A DNA stretch of 64,000 nucleotides from Pseudomonas sp. B21-023 (lineage in GTDB: Bacteria > Pseudomonadota > Gammaproteobacteria > Pseudomonadales > Pseudomonadaceae), in NCBI RefSeq assembly GCF_024749165.1, contig NZ_CP087190.1, forward strand, positions 1,758,001-1,822,000. The letters run 5' to 3'. Made by a program: the position numbers and the translations under genes. Below the pieces are notes generated by a model. The model ran no database searches, was not told the DNA's origin, and saw only the letters and a program-made list of their open reading frames with translations. Positions 1 through 10,615 of this stretch are shown piece by piece. Numbering within the stretch: position 1 is the stretch's first letter; each line of letters opens with the position of its first letter.

Positions 1-1595
1 CGGCTCCGGCGCAACCTGCGGTGAACGCGCAACTGACCCCTGCCGAACCGGTGGTCGCCCCGGCGCCTGCCGCGGCCGACACCGCACCACAGGATGCGGC
101 AGCCGAGGCGCCGGCCAGCGAAGAGCCCGGCATGCTCGACCAACTGCTGGGCAATCCGCTGTTGCTGGGCTTGATTGCCGGGTCCGCATTCCTGGTGCTG
201 CTGTTGTTGTTGCTGCTTCTGGCCCGCAAGCGCAAGGCCCAGCAGGAAGCTGAGAAACACCTGCGCATGGCGCGTGCCCTGGCCGAGGACGGCGAGCGTG
301 GCCCGGACCTGGACTTGCCTCCGAGCAGTTTTGAAGGCCTGGATGTGTCGGCGCCAAGCGTTACTCTGTCGCCTGCGGTAGTGGCTGCCTCGGCCGCTGC
401 AGCCGTTGCGGCGGAAAAGCCTGCGGCGCCTGCCGACGTCGTCGCCCCGGCGGCTGATCCGCGCGCGGCGTTGCTGGCCGAGGTGGATGAAAGCCTGGCC
501 CGTGGTCGCCTCAACCATGCCGCCGACCTGCTGGAAGCCGCGGTGGCCTCCGAGCCACAGCGCAGCGATCTGCGCCTCAAATTGATGGAAGTCTACGCAC
601 GTCAGGGCGACCAGGACGCGTTCGCTGGCCAGGAGCGCAAGCTGGTGGTCAACGACGCGAACCAGGCCGAGGTCGCCGCGCTCAAGGAGCGCTTCCCGGC
701 CATGCTGGGTGTCGCGGCGGTTGCGGCAGGCGCTGCCGGGGCCGCGGCCCTGGCCGCCGAGCTGGATGAGCAGTATGTCCAGGACCTGCTGCAGGACAAG
801 GAGCTGGAGCTGGGTGAAAGCGCGCCGGAAGTCGTCGTGGAGCCGGTCGTGGCGGCCGAACCAGAGCCAGAGCCAGAGCCTGTGGTCGAAGAGGCTGACC
901 TGGACAGCGCCTTCGACCTGAGTCTGGGGGATGACCTGCCGGCAGATGACCACCTCGACATGGCCGGTCTCGAGGACCTGGTCGTCGAGACGCCCGAGGC
1001 CGAGGCTGCACCCGCCGTTGCCGAAACCGATGCCGACGACGATTTCGAGGCATTGCTCGCCCAGGCGCAGGCGACACCGCAAAATGTCGACGACTTGGCC
1101 GAATTCGACCTGGATGTCGCCGAAGAGCCGGTGGCTCTGACCGGCAGCGAGGAGGCCCCGGTGGACGTGGCGGCCGAGCTGGCGGCCTTCGAGGCGATTC
1201 CGGAGTTCGATCCGATCTCCGAGCTGGAGCTGCCCGAGGACTTCGACCTGTCGCTGTCGCTGGACGACGACTCGCCGGCGGCGAAGAACTTCGCCTCGGA
1301 GCTGGACGACGTCAATGCCGAGCTCGACAAGCTGTCGCAGAACCTCGAGACCCCATCGGTTGCACAGCCATCGTTCACCGCCGAGGACGCGGCGCTGGAG
1401 CCCGAGCCGCTGGACGACCTGGACTTCGACTTCTTCTCCGGCGCCGACGAGGTAGCCACCAAGCTCGACCTGGCCCGCGCCTACATCGACATGGGCGACC
1501 ATCAGGGCGCCCGTGACATCCTCGACGAAGTGGTCAAGGACGGCGACGACAGCCAACGCGAGGAAGCCAACGAGATGCTCTCGCGCCTGGTCTGA
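1..1595 (+). CDS. fimV: FimV-type polar pilus/motility assembly protein, C-terminal part (5' end outside the window)
   Basis: The reading frame is open from the first base (codons start at position 3), so the protein begins upstream; an internal GTG at 21 is not a credible start. Visible parts are a transmembrane segment (LLGLIAGSAFLVLLLLLLLL, about 50 codons in) followed by basic residues, then a long acidic Asp/Glu/Ala/Pro-rich cytoplasmic region, and a C-terminal TPR-like FimV domain (ATKLDLARAYIDMGDHQGAR). The family (FimV/HubP) organises the cell pole and supports type IV pilus assembly and twitching. The missing N-terminus would be expected to hold the periplasmic LysM domain. truA follows downstream, the usual Pseudomonas order. 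Identification is secure from the C-terminal domain and the neighbours. Confidence 0.93.
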   Translation, partial: APAQPAVNAQLTPAEPVVAPAPAAADTAPQDAAAEAPASEEPGMLDQLLGNPLLLGLIAGSAFLVLLLLLLLLARKRKAQQEAEKHLRMARALAEDGERGPDLDLPPSSFEGLDVSAPSVTLSPAVVAASAAAAVAAEKPAAPADVVAPAADPRAALLAEVDESLARGRLNHAADLLEAAVASEPQRSDLRLKLMEVYARQGDQDAFAGQERKLVVNDANQAEVAALKERFPAMLGVAAVAAGAAGAAALAAELDEQYVQDLLQDKELELGESAPEVVVEPVVAAEPEPEPEPVVEEADLDSAFDLSLGDDLPADDHLDMAGLEDLVVETPEAEAAPAVAETDADDDFEALLAQAQATPQNVDDLAEFDLDVAEEPVALTGSEEAPVDVAAELAAFEAIPEFDPISELELPEDFDLSLSLDDDSPAAKNFASELDDVNAELDKLSQNLETPSVAQPSFTAEDAALEPEPLDDLDFDFFSGADEVATKLDLARAYIDMGDHQGARDILDEVVKDGDDSQREEANEMLSRLV

Positions 1596-1608
1596 CGCAA
1601 AGCTGTAC

Positions 1609-1662
1609 ATCGCGGGGCAAGCCTGCTTTCACGCAAGACGTGGGGCGGGCTTGCCCCGCGAT
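1609..1662. repeat. REP palindrome (P. putida type)
   Basis: Perfect 14-bp inverted arms atcgcggggcaagc (1609-1622) and gcttgccccgcgat (1649-1662) sit between fimV and truA. This matches the REP family spread through P. putida-group genomes and may also form a transcript-end hairpin for fimV. Confidence 0.85.
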
Positions 1663-1729
1663 CATTTCGGCCCCTGCACGGTTTGCCGGTATACTTCCGC
1701 CTTTCGTTTCATCATCAGGTTTGCCGCTC

Positions 1730-2584
1730 TTGGACATCATCGACACCGCCGCCGCCGAATCGGCTGCCGAAGGCTACACCCGCATCGCTTTGGGCGTGGA
1801 ATACAAAGGTTCGCGCTATCGCGGCTGGCAACGCCAGGCCAGCGGCGTGCCGAGTGTCCAGCAGGCCCTGGAACAGGCGCTGTCGACGGTGGCCAACGAA
1901 CCTATCTCGGTGATCTGCGCCGGGCGCACCGATGCCGGCGTCCATGGCTGCGGGCAGATCGTGCATTTCGACACCCGCGCCGTGCGCGACGAGCGCGCCT
2001 GGACCCTGGGCACCAACTTCAACCTGCCCCACGACATCAGCGTGGTCTGGTCGGCGCCCATGCCTGCACACTTCCATGCCCGCTTCAAGGCCACCGCGCG
2101 GCGCTACCGCTACGTGATCTACAACGACCCGATCCGCCCGGCGCACCTGGCCGAGGAAGTCACCTGGAACCACCGCCCGCTGGACGTCGAGCGCATGGCC
2201 GAGGCCGCGCAGTACCTGCTGGGTACCCATGACTTCAGTGCCTTTCGCGCCAGCCAGTGCCAGGCCAAGTCACCGATCAAGCACATCCACCACCTGCGTG
2301 TGACCCGGCATGGGCGGATGATCGTGCTGGATGTGCGTGCCACCGCGTTCCTGCACCACATGGTGCGCAACATCGCCGGCGTGCTGATGACCATCGGCGC
2401 CGGTGAGCGTCCGGTGGAGTGGGCCCGCGAGGTGCTGGAGGGGCGCAACCGCCGTGACGGCGGGGTAACCGCGCACCCTTACGGTCTTTACCTGGTGCAG
2501 GTGGAGTACCCGGAAGAATACGCGCTGCCGCAGCGTTACATCGGCCCACACTTTCTTACTGGCTACGAGGCGCTGGCGGACTGA
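1730..2584 (+). CDS. truA: tRNA pseudouridine(38-40) synthase TruA
   Basis: TruA isomerises uridines 38-40 in the anticodon arm of tRNAs. The core motif [14 protein letters not shown], carrying the catalytic Asp, is present, and the C-terminal half keeps the HHMVRNIAG segment of the family. I place the start at TTG 1730 (product begins [15 protein letters not shown]), giving 284 residues. The open frame extends upstream to 1640, but that extension runs through the REP palindrome and has no family resemblance. No strong Shine-Dalgarno precedes the TTG, so the exact start is less certain than the identity. trpF follows after 59 bp, the usual Pseudomonas arrangement. Confidence 0.95.
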   Translation: MDIIDTAAAESAAEGYTRIALGVEYKGSRYRGWQRQASGVPSVQQALEQALSTVANEPISVICAGRTDAGVHGCGQIVHFDTRAVRDERAWTLGTNFNLPHDISVVWSAPMPAHFHARFKATARRYRYVIYNDPIRPAHLAEEVTWNHRPLDVERMAEAAQYLLGTHDFSAFRASQCQAKSPIKHIHHLRVTRHGRMIVLDVRATAFLHHMVRNIAGVLMTIGAGERPVEWAREVLEGRNRRDGGVTAHPYGLYLVQVEYPEEYALPQRYIGPHFLTGYEALAD

Positions 2585-2643
2585 CGGAGCACAGGTCATT
2601 TGCTACCATCGGCGCTTCCCCGATCACTCAAGGTTCGCTGTCC

Positions 2644-3264
2644 ATGAGCAATGTTCGCAGCAAGATCTGCGGGATTACCCGCATCGAGGATGCCCTGGCT
2701 GCGGTCGAGGCCGGCGCCGACGCCCTCGGTTTCGTCTTCTATGCGAAAAGCCCGCGGGCGGTGGAGGTGCGTCAGGCGCGGACGATCATCGACGCGCTGC
2801 CGCCGTTCGTGACCACCGTGGGGCTGTTCGTCAACGCCTCGCGCTGCGAGCTCAACGAGATCCTCGAAGTGGTTTCCCTGGACCTGCTACAGTTCCACGG
2901 CGATGAGACCCCGGCCGATTGCGAGGGCTACCACCGCCCCTGGATCAAGGCCCTGCGGGTGCGCCCGGGGGATGACCTGGAGGCCGCCTGCCGGCACTAC
3001 GCTGGCGCTCGCGGCATCCTGCTGGATGCCTATGTACCAGGCGTGCCGGGAGGAACCGGCGAGGCGTTCGACTGGTCACTGATTCCGCAACACCTGAGCA
3101 AGCCGATCATCCTTGCCGGTGGCCTGTCGGCCGACAACGTCGCCGAGGCCATTCGCCAGGTGCGCCCGTACGCGGTGGACGTCAGCGGCGGCGTGGAGCA
3201 GGCCAAAGGCATCAAGGATGCGGCAAGGATCGAAGCCTTCATGCAGGCGGTCAAGCACGCGTGA
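2644..3264 (+). CDS. trpF: Phosphoribosylanthranilate isomerase
   Basis: TrpF catalyses the Amadori rearrangement of N-(5-phosphoribosyl)anthranilate to CdRP in tryptophan synthesis. At 206 residues it is the normal size for a monofunctional TIM-barrel enzyme. It begins [15 protein letters not shown], where the Cys is the general base, and has the phosphate-binding [10 protein letters not shown] and DVSGGVE motifs near the C-terminus. In pseudomonads trpF is separated from the other trp genes and lies beside truA and accD, as here. The ATG at 2644 is followed directly by conserved sequence. Confidence 0.97.
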   Translation: MSNVRSKICGITRIEDALAAVEAGADALGFVFYAKSPRAVEVRQARTIIDALPPFVTTVGLFVNASRCELNEILEVVSLDLLQFHGDETPADCEGYHRPWIKALRVRPGDDLEAACRHYAGARGILLDAYVPGVPGGTGEAFDWSLIPQHLSKPIILAGGLSADNVAEAIRQVRPYAVDVSGGVEQAKGIKDAARIEAFMQAVKHA

Positions 3265-3472
3265 ACGCGGATGTGACGGCTGGCCGCGCGCCATCGTCCA
3301 TAGCTTTCGCAGCCCGGTGCTGCCAGGCCGCGCCAGAGCGCGGGGCATGCCGGGGAAGAATTGGAGGTGGGGCGGCCCAAGGTCGGCCCATCGTCGCTTT
3401 ACAGAAGAATTTGAGCTCAAGGGCAGGGCGGGGCCGCAAAGGTCTCCCCGGCCAATACTGGAGAAAGCAAGC

Positions 3473-4366
3473 ATGAGCAACTGGTTGGTAGACAAACTGA
3501 TCCCTTCGATCATGCGTTCCGAGGTGAAGAAGAGCTCGGTGCCGGAAGGGCTGTGGCACAAGTGCCCGTCCTGCGAAGCCGTGCTGTATCGCCCGGAGCT
3601 GGAAAAGACCCTCGACGTCTGCCCTAAGTGCAACCACCACATGCGTATCGGCGCGCGCGCGCGCATCGATATCTTCCTCGATCCAGAAGGTCGCGCAGAA
3701 CTGGGCGCCGACCTGGAGCCGGTCGATCGCCTGAAGTTCCGTGACGGCAAGAAGTACAAGGACCGCCTGACCGCCGCGCAGAAGCAGACCGGTGAGAAGG
3801 ACGCGCTGATCTCCATGAGCGGCACCCTGATGGGCATGCCGATCGTGGTCAGCGCCTTCGAGTTCTCCTTCATGGGCGGCTCGATGGGCGCCATCGTCGG
3901 CGAGCGTTTCGTGCGTGCTGCCAACTACGCCCTGGAAAATCGCTGCCCGATGGTCTGCTTCTCCGCTTCCGGCGGTGCGCGCATGCAGGAAGCACTGATC
4001 TCGCTTATGCAGATGGCCAAGACTTCCGCCGTGCTGGCGCGCCTGCGCGAAGAAGGCATTCCGTTCATCTCGGTGCTGACCGACCCGGTCTATGGCGGCG
4101 TTTCCGCCAGCCTGGCGATGCTTGGCGACGTGATCGTCGGCGAGCCGAAGGCGCTGATCGGCTTTGCCGGCCCGCGGGTAATCGAGCAGACCGTGCGCGA
4201 GAAGCTGCCGGAAGGCTTCCAGCGCAGCGAGTTCCTGCTGGAGCACGGTGCCATCGACCTGATCATTTCCCGTGACGAGCTGCGCCCGCGCCTGGCTCGC
4301 CTGCTGGCGCAGATGACCGGCCAGCCGACGCCGGAAGCGGCCAAAGAGGTCGCCGCCGTCGCGTGA
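3473..4366 (+). CDS. accD: Acetyl-CoA carboxylase carboxyltransferase subunit beta
   Basis: AccD is the beta subunit of the carboxyltransferase that moves CO2 from carboxybiotin to acetyl-CoA, the first committed step of fatty acid synthesis. The protein (297 residues) has the N-terminal four-Cys zinc finger (CPSC...CPKC) and a crotonase-type core with [12 protein letters not shown] and [14 protein letters not shown] 3473 is preceded by GGAGA (3460-3464). A longer in-frame opening from 3113 overlaps trpF and is a shadow. The folC ATG overlaps its stop in a TGATG arrangement, so the two are probably translationally coupled. Its partner accA is not in this window. Confidence 0.97.
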   Translation: MSNWLVDKLIPSIMRSEVKKSSVPEGLWHKCPSCEAVLYRPELEKTLDVCPKCNHHMRIGARARIDIFLDPEGRAELGADLEPVDRLKFRDGKKYKDRLTAAQKQTGEKDALISMSGTLMGMPIVVSAFEFSFMGGSMGAIVGERFVRAANYALENRCPMVCFSASGGARMQEALISLMQMAKTSAVLARLREEGIPFISVLTDPVYGGVSASLAMLGDVIVGEPKALIGFAGPRVIEQTVREKLPEGFQRSEFLLEHGAIDLIISRDELRPRLARLLAQMTGQPTPEAAKEVAAVA

Positions 4367-5673
4367 TGAACCAGCGCAGCCTGGGCGACTGGCTCGCCTA
4401 TCTCGAACAGTTGCACCCCTCGGCCATCGACATGGGCCTGGAGCGCTCGCAACAGGTGCTTGCGCGCCTGGGCCTGGGCGCGCTGGCGCCCCGTGTGGTC
4501 ACGGTGACTGGCACCAACGGCAAGGGCTCGACCTGCGCCTTCATGGCCGCGTTGCTGCGCTCGCAGGGGCTAAGGGTCGGGGTGTACAGTTCGCCGCATC
4601 TGCTGCGTTACAACGAACGGGTGCTGATCGACGGCCAGGAGGCCAGCGATGAGCGCCTGTGCGAAGCGTTCGCCGCCGTGGAAGCGGCGCGGGGCGAGAT
4701 CTCGCTGACCTATTTCGAAATGGGCACCCTGGCGGCGTTCTGGTTGTTCAAGCAAGCCGCACTGGATGCCGTGGTGCTCGAGGTCGGTTTGGGTGGCCGG
4801 CTGGATGCGGTCAACCTGGTGGATGCCGACATCGCGCTGGTCACCAGCATTGGCGTCGACCACGTCGATTACCTGGGCGATAGCCGCGAGTCGGTAGCCT
4901 ACGAGAAGGCGGGAATCTTCCGCCAGGGCAAGCCTGCGCTGTGCGGTGACCTTGATCCGCCGCAGCCTTTGTTGGACAAGGTGCGCGAGCTGGATTGCCC
5001 GTTCTTCCTGCGTGGACGTGATTTCGACCTGGATAGCAGCGTTGACCACTGGCATTGGCGTGGTCGCCAGCTCGACGGTTCGCCCGTTGAGCTGCATGAC
5101 CTGCCGTTGCTCGACCTGCCCATGGAGAATGCCGCCCTGGCCTTGCAGGCCTTCCTGCTGATGGGGCTGCCGTGGGATGCCTACAAGGTTCGTCAGGCTT
5201 TGCTGGATACCCGTATCACCGGTCGCCTTGACCGGCGTGGTCTGTCATTCCAGGGTAAGTGTGTCGAGCTGTTGCTGGATGTCGGTCACAATCCGCACGC
5301 CGCCGAGTATCTGGCCCGCCGCCTGGCGGCACGCCCGGTGAGGGGGCGACGCCTGGCGGTCTTCGGCCTGTTGGCAGACAAGGACCTGCCCGGCGTGCTT
5401 GCGCCGCTGCGCGGTCAGGTCTCCGACTGGGCGGTGGCGCCGCTGGACACGCCGCGCAGCCGCCCGGCCGCGGAACTGGCGGATGCCTTGACGAACCTCG
5501 GTGCGACGGTGAAGTCTTACGCCAGTGTTGCGGCTGCCCTCGAAGGGCAGTGCGCCCGGGCGACGGCGGATGACCAGATCCTGCTGTTCGGTTCGTTTTT
5601 CTGCGTCGGCGAGGCCCTGGCCTGGCTTGAGCGGCAGGTTTCCGAGGATGGAGTAGATGGCAGTGCTGGATAA
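4366..5673 (+). CDS. folC: Bifunctional folylpolyglutamate/dihydrofolate synthase
   Basis: FolC joins glutamate to dihydropteroate to give dihydrofolate and extends folylpolyglutamates. The Mur-ligase-type ATP site (VTGTNGKGSTCAFMAALL) lies near the N-terminus. The family motifs VLEVGLGGRLDAVN and the C-terminal DVGHNPHA follow, in a product of 435 residues. The ATG at 4366 shares its A with the accD stop (TGATG). A GTG three bases earlier is in frame but less likely. The 3' end overlaps the following SPOR-domain gene by 17 bp. The accD-folC-dedD order is conserved in gammaproteobacteria. Confidence 0.96.
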   Translation: MNQRSLGDWLAYLEQLHPSAIDMGLERSQQVLARLGLGALAPRVVTVTGTNGKGSTCAFMAALLRSQGLRVGVYSSPHLLRYNERVLIDGQEASDERLCEAFAAVEAARGEISLTYFEMGTLAAFWLFKQAALDAVVLEVGLGGRLDAVNLVDADIALVTSIGVDHVDYLGDSRESVAYEKAGIFRQGKPALCGDLDPPQPLLDKVRELDCPFFLRGRDFDLDSSVDHWHWRGRQLDGSPVELHDLPLLDLPMENAALALQAFLLMGLPWDAYKVRQALLDTRITGRLDRRGLSFQGKCVELLLDVGHNPHAAEYLARRLAARPVRGRRLAVFGLLADKDLPGVLAPLRGQVSDWAVAPLDTPRSRPAAELADALTNLGATVKSYASVAAALEGQCARATADDQILLFGSFFCVGEALAWLERQVSEDGVDGSAG

Positions 5674-6337
5674 AGGGATGAAGCAGCGCATGGTCGGTGC
5701 GCTGGTGCTGGTGGCGCTGGCGGTGATCTTCCTGCCGATGTTGTTCACCCGCGAGGACGAGATGCGCCAGGTGCGTGTCGAGGCGCCGGAAGCGCCGGCC
5801 ATGCCCAATCTGCCCCAGGTGCAGGTGGAGCCTGTGCAGGTGCCGGAGCCACAACCGCTGCCGGAGCAGAGCGAGCAGCCTGTAGTGGTGGTCGACGAGT
5901 CCACGGCGCCGGTGGCTACGCCGAGCCAGCCGATCACTCCGGCACCGACTGCGACGCAACCTCAGCCCAAACCGCAGACCCCGGTGCCCGCTCCGCCGGT
6001 AGCCAAGGTCGAGCCCCGTCCGGCGCCTGCACCGAGCGCGGCGCCTACCGCGCCCGCGGCCAAGCCCGCTACGCCGTCGAAGATCGACGTCAACGGCCTG
6101 CCGGTGAGCTGGTCGATCCAGTTGGCCAGCCTGTCCAATCGGGCCGGTGCCGACAATCTGCAGAAGACCCTGCGCAGCCAGGGCTACAACGCCTATATTC
6201 GTTCGGCGGACGGCATGAACCGGGTATTCGTCGGACCGTTGATCGAGCGAGCGGAAGCCGAGCGTCTGCGTGATGTGATTAATCGCCAGCAGAACCTAAA
6301 GGGCATCGTGGTACGTTTCCAGCCGGAACGTGGTTAG
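5657..6337 (+). CDS. dedD: SPOR-domain cell-division protein (DedD-like)
   Basis: This 226-residue protein has a single N-terminal membrane helix (MVGALVLVALAVIFLPMLF), a long Pro/Val/Ala/Gln-rich periplasmic linker, and a C-terminal SPOR domain of about 75 residues (SWSIQLASLSNRAGADNL ... RVFVGPL). SPOR domains bind peptidoglycan stripped of stem peptides at the division septum, and DedD in E. coli is a septal protein. The architecture and the place after folC fit DedD. GGATGGAG (5646-5653) precedes the ATG. The start lies inside folC (17-bp overlap), so coupling is likely. A REP palindrome follows the stop. Confidence 0.9.
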   Translation: MAVLDKGMKQRMVGALVLVALAVIFLPMLFTREDEMRQVRVEAPEAPAMPNLPQVQVEPVQVPEPQPLPEQSEQPVVVVDESTAPVATPSQPITPAPTATQPQPKPQTPVPAPPVAKVEPRPAPAPSAAPTAPAAKPATPSKIDVNGLPVSWSIQLASLSNRAGADNLQKTLRSQGYNAYIRSADGMNRVFVGPLIERAEAERLRDVINRQQNLKGIVVRFQPERG

Positions 6338-6342
6338 CATCT

Positions 6343-6390
6343 ATCGCGGGGCAAGTCGCATCGGCGCACCGAAGCGACTTGCCCCGCGAT
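6343..6390. repeat. REP palindrome
   Basis: Perfect 17-bp inverted arms (atcgcggggcaagtcgc at 6343-6359 and its complement at 6374-6390) start 5 bp after the dedD-like stop codon. It is the same family as the REP at 1609 and may mark the transcript end. Confidence 0.88.
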
Positions 6391-6515
6391 GGTTTTCAAA
6401 CCTGTAAAGCTGTCCCCGGAGTCAGCCTGCAGCCCTTCAAACTCCTGACATTCCGCTTACCCCCAGCCCCTCGCTCTGGTAAAATGCGCCGCCTCAAACG
6501 TCGGCAGGCAACACC

Positions 6516-7070
6516 GTGGCATTTACCTGGGTTGATTGGGCGATCATCGCGATCATCGCCATTTCCTCACTGATCAGTCTCAAGCGCGGCTTCGTCAAGG
6601 AAGCCTTGTCCCTGCTCATCTGGATTGTCGCCGGCGCGGTGGCCTGGATGTTCGGCGGCTCGCTTGCGCAGTATCTTGAAAGCTATATCCAGATGCCGTC
6701 CGCACGAGTCATTGCCGGCTGCGCCATTCTTTTCGTCGCCACGCTGCTGGTCGGGGCGATGCTCAATTTCCTCATCGGCGAGCTGATCCGCGTGACCGGG
6801 CTGTCCGGCACCGATCGCTTCCTCGGCATGGCCTTCGGCGCCGCGCGCGGGGGCCTGCTGGTGGTGGTGGCGGTCGGGCTGCTGAGCCTGGGGCCGGTGC
6901 AACAGGATCCGTGGTGGCAGGAATCGCGCCTGATACCACAATTTCTATTGGTAGCCGACTGGTCGAAGAACCTCATACTCGGGTTCAGCGGCCAGTGGAT
7001 GTCCAGTGGGGTCAGCGCACCCGTTGACCTTCCGTTCAAGGAGCAGTTGCTCGGGCCGACCAAGCCCTGA
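6516..7070 (+). CDS. cvpA: CvpA family inner-membrane protein (colicin V production homologue)
   Basis: CvpA proteins are small inner-membrane proteins required for colicin V export in E. coli and linked to envelope stress tolerance; the molecular activity is not settled. The product (184 residues) starts MAFTWVDWAIIAIIAISSLI from a GTG at 6516, has about four hydrophobic segments, and keeps the GL.RG...E pattern at the first loop (KRGFVKEALSL). It sits directly upstream of purF, as in E. coli and Pseudomonas. The purF ATG follows after 42 bp, so they are probably co-transcribed. Confidence 0.94.
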   Translation: MAFTWVDWAIIAIIAISSLISLKRGFVKEALSLLIWIVAGAVAWMFGGSLAQYLESYIQMPSARVIAGCAILFVATLLVGAMLNFLIGELIRVTGLSGTDRFLGMAFGAARGGLLVVVAVGLLSLGPVQQDPWWQESRLIPQFLLVADWSKNLILGFSGQWMSSGVSAPVDLPFKEQLLGPTKP

Positions 7071-7112
7071 GCGCGCTTCACTCAAGTTTCATCAAAGTAG
7101 GGGTTGCGTCGC

Positions 7113-8618
7113 ATGTGTGGCATCGTCGGTATCGTCGGTAAGTCGAACGTCAATCAGGCGCTGTATGACGCGCTAACCGTGCTTCAGCACCGCGGCCAGG
7201 ACGCTGCCGGTATCGTGACCAGCCACGACGGCCGGTTGTTCCTGCGCAAGGATAACGGCCTGGTGCGCGACGTCTTCCAGCAGCGCCACATGCAGCGCCT
7301 GGTGGGCAGCATCGGCATCGGTCATGTGCGCTACCCGACCGCCGGCAGCTCCACCTCGGCCGAGGCCCAGCCGTTCTACGTCAACTCGCCGTACGGCATC
7401 ACCCTGGCGCACAACGGCAACCTGACCAACGTCGAGCAGTTGGCCAAGGAGATCTACGAGTCCGACCTGCGCCACGTCAACACCAACTCCGACTCCGAAG
7501 TGCTGCTGAACGTGTTCGCTCACGAGCTGGCCGTGCGCGGCAAGCTGCAGCCGACCGAAGAAGACGTGTTCGCCGCCGTGTCCCACGTGCATAGCCGCTG
7601 CGTCGGTGGCTACGCGGTGGTGGCGATGATCACCGGCTACGGCATCGTCGGCTTCCGTGACCCCAACGGCATCCGTCCGGTGGTGTTTGGGCAGCGTCAC
7701 ACCGACGAAGGCGTCGAGTACATGATCGCCTCGGAAAGTGTCGCCCTGGACGTGCTCGGCTTCACCCTGATTCGCGACCTGGCACCGGGCGAGGCGGTGT
7801 ACATCACCGAAGGCGGCCAGCTGTTCACCAAACAGTGCGCCAAGAGCCCGAAACTGCAGCCGTGCATCTTCGAGCACGTGTACCTTGCCCGTCCGGATTC
7901 GATCATGGACGGCGTCTCGGTATACAAGGCGCGCCTGCGCATGGGCGAAAAGCTGGCCGAGAAGATCCAGCGCGAACGCCCCGAGCACGACATCGACGTG
8001 GTCATCCCGATCCCGGACACCAGCCGCACCGCGGCGTTGGAACTGGCCAACCACCTGGGCGTCAAGTTCCGCGAAGGCTTCGTCAAGAACCGTTACATCG
8101 GTCGTACCTTCATCATGCCCGGCCAGGCCGCGCGCAAGAAGTCGGTGCGCCAGAAGCTCAACGCCATCGAGCTGGAGTTCCGCGGCAAGAACGTGATGCT
8201 GGTGGACGACTCGATCGTGCGCGGCACCACCTGCAAGCAGATCATCCAGATGGCCCGCGAAGCCGGCGCCAAGAACGTCTACTTCTGCTCTGCGGCCCCA
8301 GCGGTACGCTACCCCAACGTCTACGGCATCGACATGCCGAGCGCTCACGAACTGATCGCCCACAACCGTACCACCGAACAGGTGGCCGAGTTGATCGGCG
8401 CCGATTGGCTGATCTACCAGGACCTGCCGGACCTGATCGAATCGGTCGGTGGCGGCAAGATCAAGATCGAGCATTTCGATTGCGCGGTGTTCAACGGTGA
8501 GTATGTCACCGGCGATATCGACGAAGCCTACCTCGACCGCATCGAGCAGGCCCGTAATGACCTGGCCAAGGTGAAGAACCAGGCGGTCAGCGCGATCATC
8601 GACCTGTACAACAACTGA
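7113..8618 (+). CDS. purF: Amidophosphoribosyltransferase
   Basis: PurF makes 5-phosphoribosylamine from PRPP and glutamine, the first step of purine synthesis. The ATG at 7113 puts the nucleophile at Cys2 ([11 protein letters not shown]), which is exposed once the initiator Met is removed; this decides the start over an in-frame TTG nine bases upstream. The N-terminal Ntn glutaminase domain ([19 protein letters not shown]) is followed by a C-terminal PRTase domain with the PRPP loop [16 protein letters not shown]. Length is 501 residues, typical of the E. coli type. metZ starts 15 bp after the stop. Confidence 0.98.
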   Translation: MCGIVGIVGKSNVNQALYDALTVLQHRGQDAAGIVTSHDGRLFLRKDNGLVRDVFQQRHMQRLVGSIGIGHVRYPTAGSSTSAEAQPFYVNSPYGITLAHNGNLTNVEQLAKEIYESDLRHVNTNSDSEVLLNVFAHELAVRGKLQPTEEDVFAAVSHVHSRCVGGYAVVAMITGYGIVGFRDPNGIRPVVFGQRHTDEGVEYMIASESVALDVLGFTLIRDLAPGEAVYITEGGQLFTKQCAKSPKLQPCIFEHVYLARPDSIMDGVSVYKARLRMGEKLAEKIQRERPEHDIDVVIPIPDTSRTAALELANHLGVKFREGFVKNRYIGRTFIMPGQAARKKSVRQKLNAIELEFRGKNVMLVDDSIVRGTTCKQIIQMAREAGAKNVYFCSAAPAVRYPNVYGIDMPSAHELIAHNRTTEQVAELIGADWLIYQDLPDLIESVGGGKIKIEHFDCAVFNGEYVTGDIDEAYLDRIEQARNDLAKVKNQAVSAIIDLYNN

Positions 8619-8633
8619 TTTGGGAGCGACGGC

Positions 8634-9845
8634 ATGACCGAACAATGGGATGCCGGTCGACTGGACAGTGACCTCGAGGGTGTCGGTTTCGACACCCTTG
8701 CGGTGCGCGCCGGTCAGAACCGTACACCGGAGGCCGAGCACAGCGAAGCGCTGTTCCTGACCTCCAGCTATGTCTTCCGCACGGCTGCCGACGCTGCCGC
8801 GCGCTTTGCCGGCGAAACGCCGGGCAATGTCTATTCGCGCTACACCAACCCCACCGTGCGCGCCTTCGAGGAGCGCCTGGCGGCCATGGAAGGCGCCGAG
8901 CAGGCCGTGGCTACCTCCACCGGCATGGCGGCGATTCTCGCCGTGGTCATGTCGCTGTGCAGCGCCGGCGACCATGTGCTGGTGTCGCAGAGTGTGTTCG
9001 GCTCGACCATCAGCCTGTTCGAGAAGTACTTCAAGCGTTTCGGCGTGCAGGTGGACTACGTGCCGCTGGTCGACCTGAACGGCTGGGAAAAGGCCATCAA
9101 GGCCAACACCAAGCTGCTGGTCGTCGAGTCGCCGTCCAACCCGCTGGCCGAGCTGGTCGATATCAGCGCCCTGGCCGAAATCGCCCACGCCCGTGGCGCG
9201 CTGCTGGTGGTGGACAACTGCTTTAGCACCCCGGCCTTGCAGCAGCCGCTCAAGCTCGGTGCCGATATCGTGTTCCACTCGGCGACCAAGTTCATCGACG
9301 GCCAGGGCCGTTGCATGGGCGGCGTGGTGGCCGGGCGCAGCGAGCAGATGAAGGAAGTCGTGGGCTTCCTGCGTACCGCCGGCCCGACCCTCAGCCCGTT
9401 CAACGCCTGGGTCTTCACCAAGGGCCTGGAGACCCTCAAGCTGCGCATGCGCGCCCACTGTGAGAGCGCCCAGGCGCTGGCCGAGTGGCTCGAGCAGCAG
9501 GACGGTATCGAGAAGGTCCACTACGCCGGCCTGCCGAGCCATCCTCAGCATGAACTGGCCAAGCGCCAGATGAGCGGCTTCGGCGCGGTGGTCAGCTTCG
9601 AGGTGAAGGGTGGCAAGGAAGGTGCCTGGCGCTTCATCGACGCCACCCGGGTGATCTCCATCACCACCAACCTCGGTGACAGCAAGACCACTATCGCCCA
9701 CCCGGCCACCACCTCCCACGGGCGTCTGACGCCGCAGGAGCGTGAAGCGGCGGGTATCCGTGACAGCCTGGTGCGCGTGGCGGTTGGTCTGGAAGACGTG
9801 GCCGACCTGCAAGCCGATCTGGCTCGTGGCCTGGCGGCGCTGTGA
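8634..9845 (+). CDS. metZ: O-succinylhomoserine sulfhydrylase
   Basis: MetZ forms homocysteine directly from O-succinylhomoserine and sulfide, the direct sulfhydrylation route pseudomonads use for methionine. This is a 403-residue fold-type-I PLP enzyme of the Cys/Met metabolism family. The PLP-binding Lys is in [21 protein letters not shown] lies near the N-terminus, and [13 protein letters not shown] near the end. Location after purF is the conserved Pseudomonas order. The 3' end overlaps the next gene's start by 4 bp (GTGA), implying one operon. Confidence 0.96.
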   Translation: MTEQWDAGRLDSDLEGVGFDTLAVRAGQNRTPEAEHSEALFLTSSYVFRTAADAAARFAGETPGNVYSRYTNPTVRAFEERLAAMEGAEQAVATSTGMAAILAVVMSLCSAGDHVLVSQSVFGSTISLFEKYFKRFGVQVDYVPLVDLNGWEKAIKANTKLLVVESPSNPLAELVDISALAEIAHARGALLVVDNCFSTPALQQPLKLGADIVFHSATKFIDGQGRCMGGVVAGRSEQMKEVVGFLRTAGPTLSPFNAWVFTKGLETLKLRMRAHCESAQALAEWLEQQDGIEKVHYAGLPSHPQHELAKRQMSGFGAVVSFEVKGGKEGAWRFIDATRVISITTNLGDSKTTIAHPATTSHGRLTPQEREAAGIRDSLVRVAVGLEDVADLQADLARGLAAL

Positions 9846-10615
9846 TCGACTGGAAGGGTGGCGAGCCCGGCCATAATGGTCGGGTGGCTTTGGTGACCGG
9901 TGCCGCCCGCGGCATCGGCCTGGGCATCGCCGCCTGGTTGATCTGCGAGGGCTGGCAGGTGGTGCTCAGCGACCTGGACCGCCCGCGTGGCGCCAAGGTC
10001 GCCAAGGCGCTGGGCGACAACGCCTGGTTCATCACCATGGATGTGGCCGACGAGGCCCAGGTTAGTGCCGGGGTGTCCGAGGTACTCGGGCAGTTTGGCC
10101 GACTGGACGCGCTGGTGTGCAACGCGGCGATCGCCAACCCGCACAACCAGACCTTGGAGAGCCTGTCCCTGGCCCAATGGAACCGGGTGCTGGCGGTCAA
10201 CCTCAATGGCCCGATGCTGCTGGCCAAGCATTGCGCACCTTACCTGCGCGCCCATGGTGGTGCGATCGTCAACCTGGCTTCCACCCGTGCCCGGCAATCC
10301 GAGCCGGACACCGAGGCCTATGCCGCCAGCAAGGGCGGGCTGGTTGCCTTGACCCACGCCCTGGCCATGAGCCTGGCGCCGGAGATCCGCGTCAATGCCG
10401 TGAGCCCGGGCTGGATCGATGCCCGTGACCCTTCGCAGCGGCGCGCCGAGCCTCTGAGCGACGCCGACCATGCCCAGCATCCGGCTGGCCGGGTGGGGAC
10501 GGTGGAGGACGTCGCGGCGCTGGTGGCGTGGCTGCTGTCGCGCCAGGCGGGGTTCGTCACCGGCCAGGAGTTCGTGGTCGATGGCGGGATGACCCGCAAG
10601 ATGATCTATACCTGA
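9842..10615 (+). CDS. Short-chain dehydrogenase/reductase (SDR)
   Basis: A classical SDR of 257 residues with the NAD(P)-binding TGAARGIG motif near residue 20, the NAA motif ([10 protein letters not shown]), and the Ser-Tyr-Lys catalytic set (NLASTRARQ ... YAASK). A C-terminal [17 protein letters not shown] segment closes the substrate pocket. The substrate cannot be read from sequence. It starts at GTG 9842, overlapping metZ by 4 bp, so it is probably co-expressed with metZ. A strong terminator hairpin follows at 10645. Confidence 0.9.
   Translation: MIDWKGGEPGHNGRVALVTGAARGIGLGIAAWLICEGWQVVLSDLDRPRGAKVAKALGDNAWFITMDVADEAQVSAGVSEVLGQFGRLDALVCNAAIANPHNQTLESLSLAQWNRVLAVNLNGPMLLAKHCAPYLRAHGGAIVNLASTRARQSEPDTEAYAASKGGLVALTHALAMSLAPEIRVNAVSPGWIDARDPSQRRAEPLSDADHAQHPAGRVGTVEDVAALVAWLLSRQAGFVTGQEFVVDGGMTRKMIYT

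Noticed and set aside
3113..3472. N-terminal extension of accD
   Set aside because: The added codons overlap trpF in another frame, and the family start with a Shine-Dalgarno is at 3473.
7173..9812. 879-codon minus-strand frame opposite purF and metZ
   Set aside because: Shadow of two confidently identified genes in a GC-rich genome; composition is His/Val/Asp/Gly-rich with no family resemblance.
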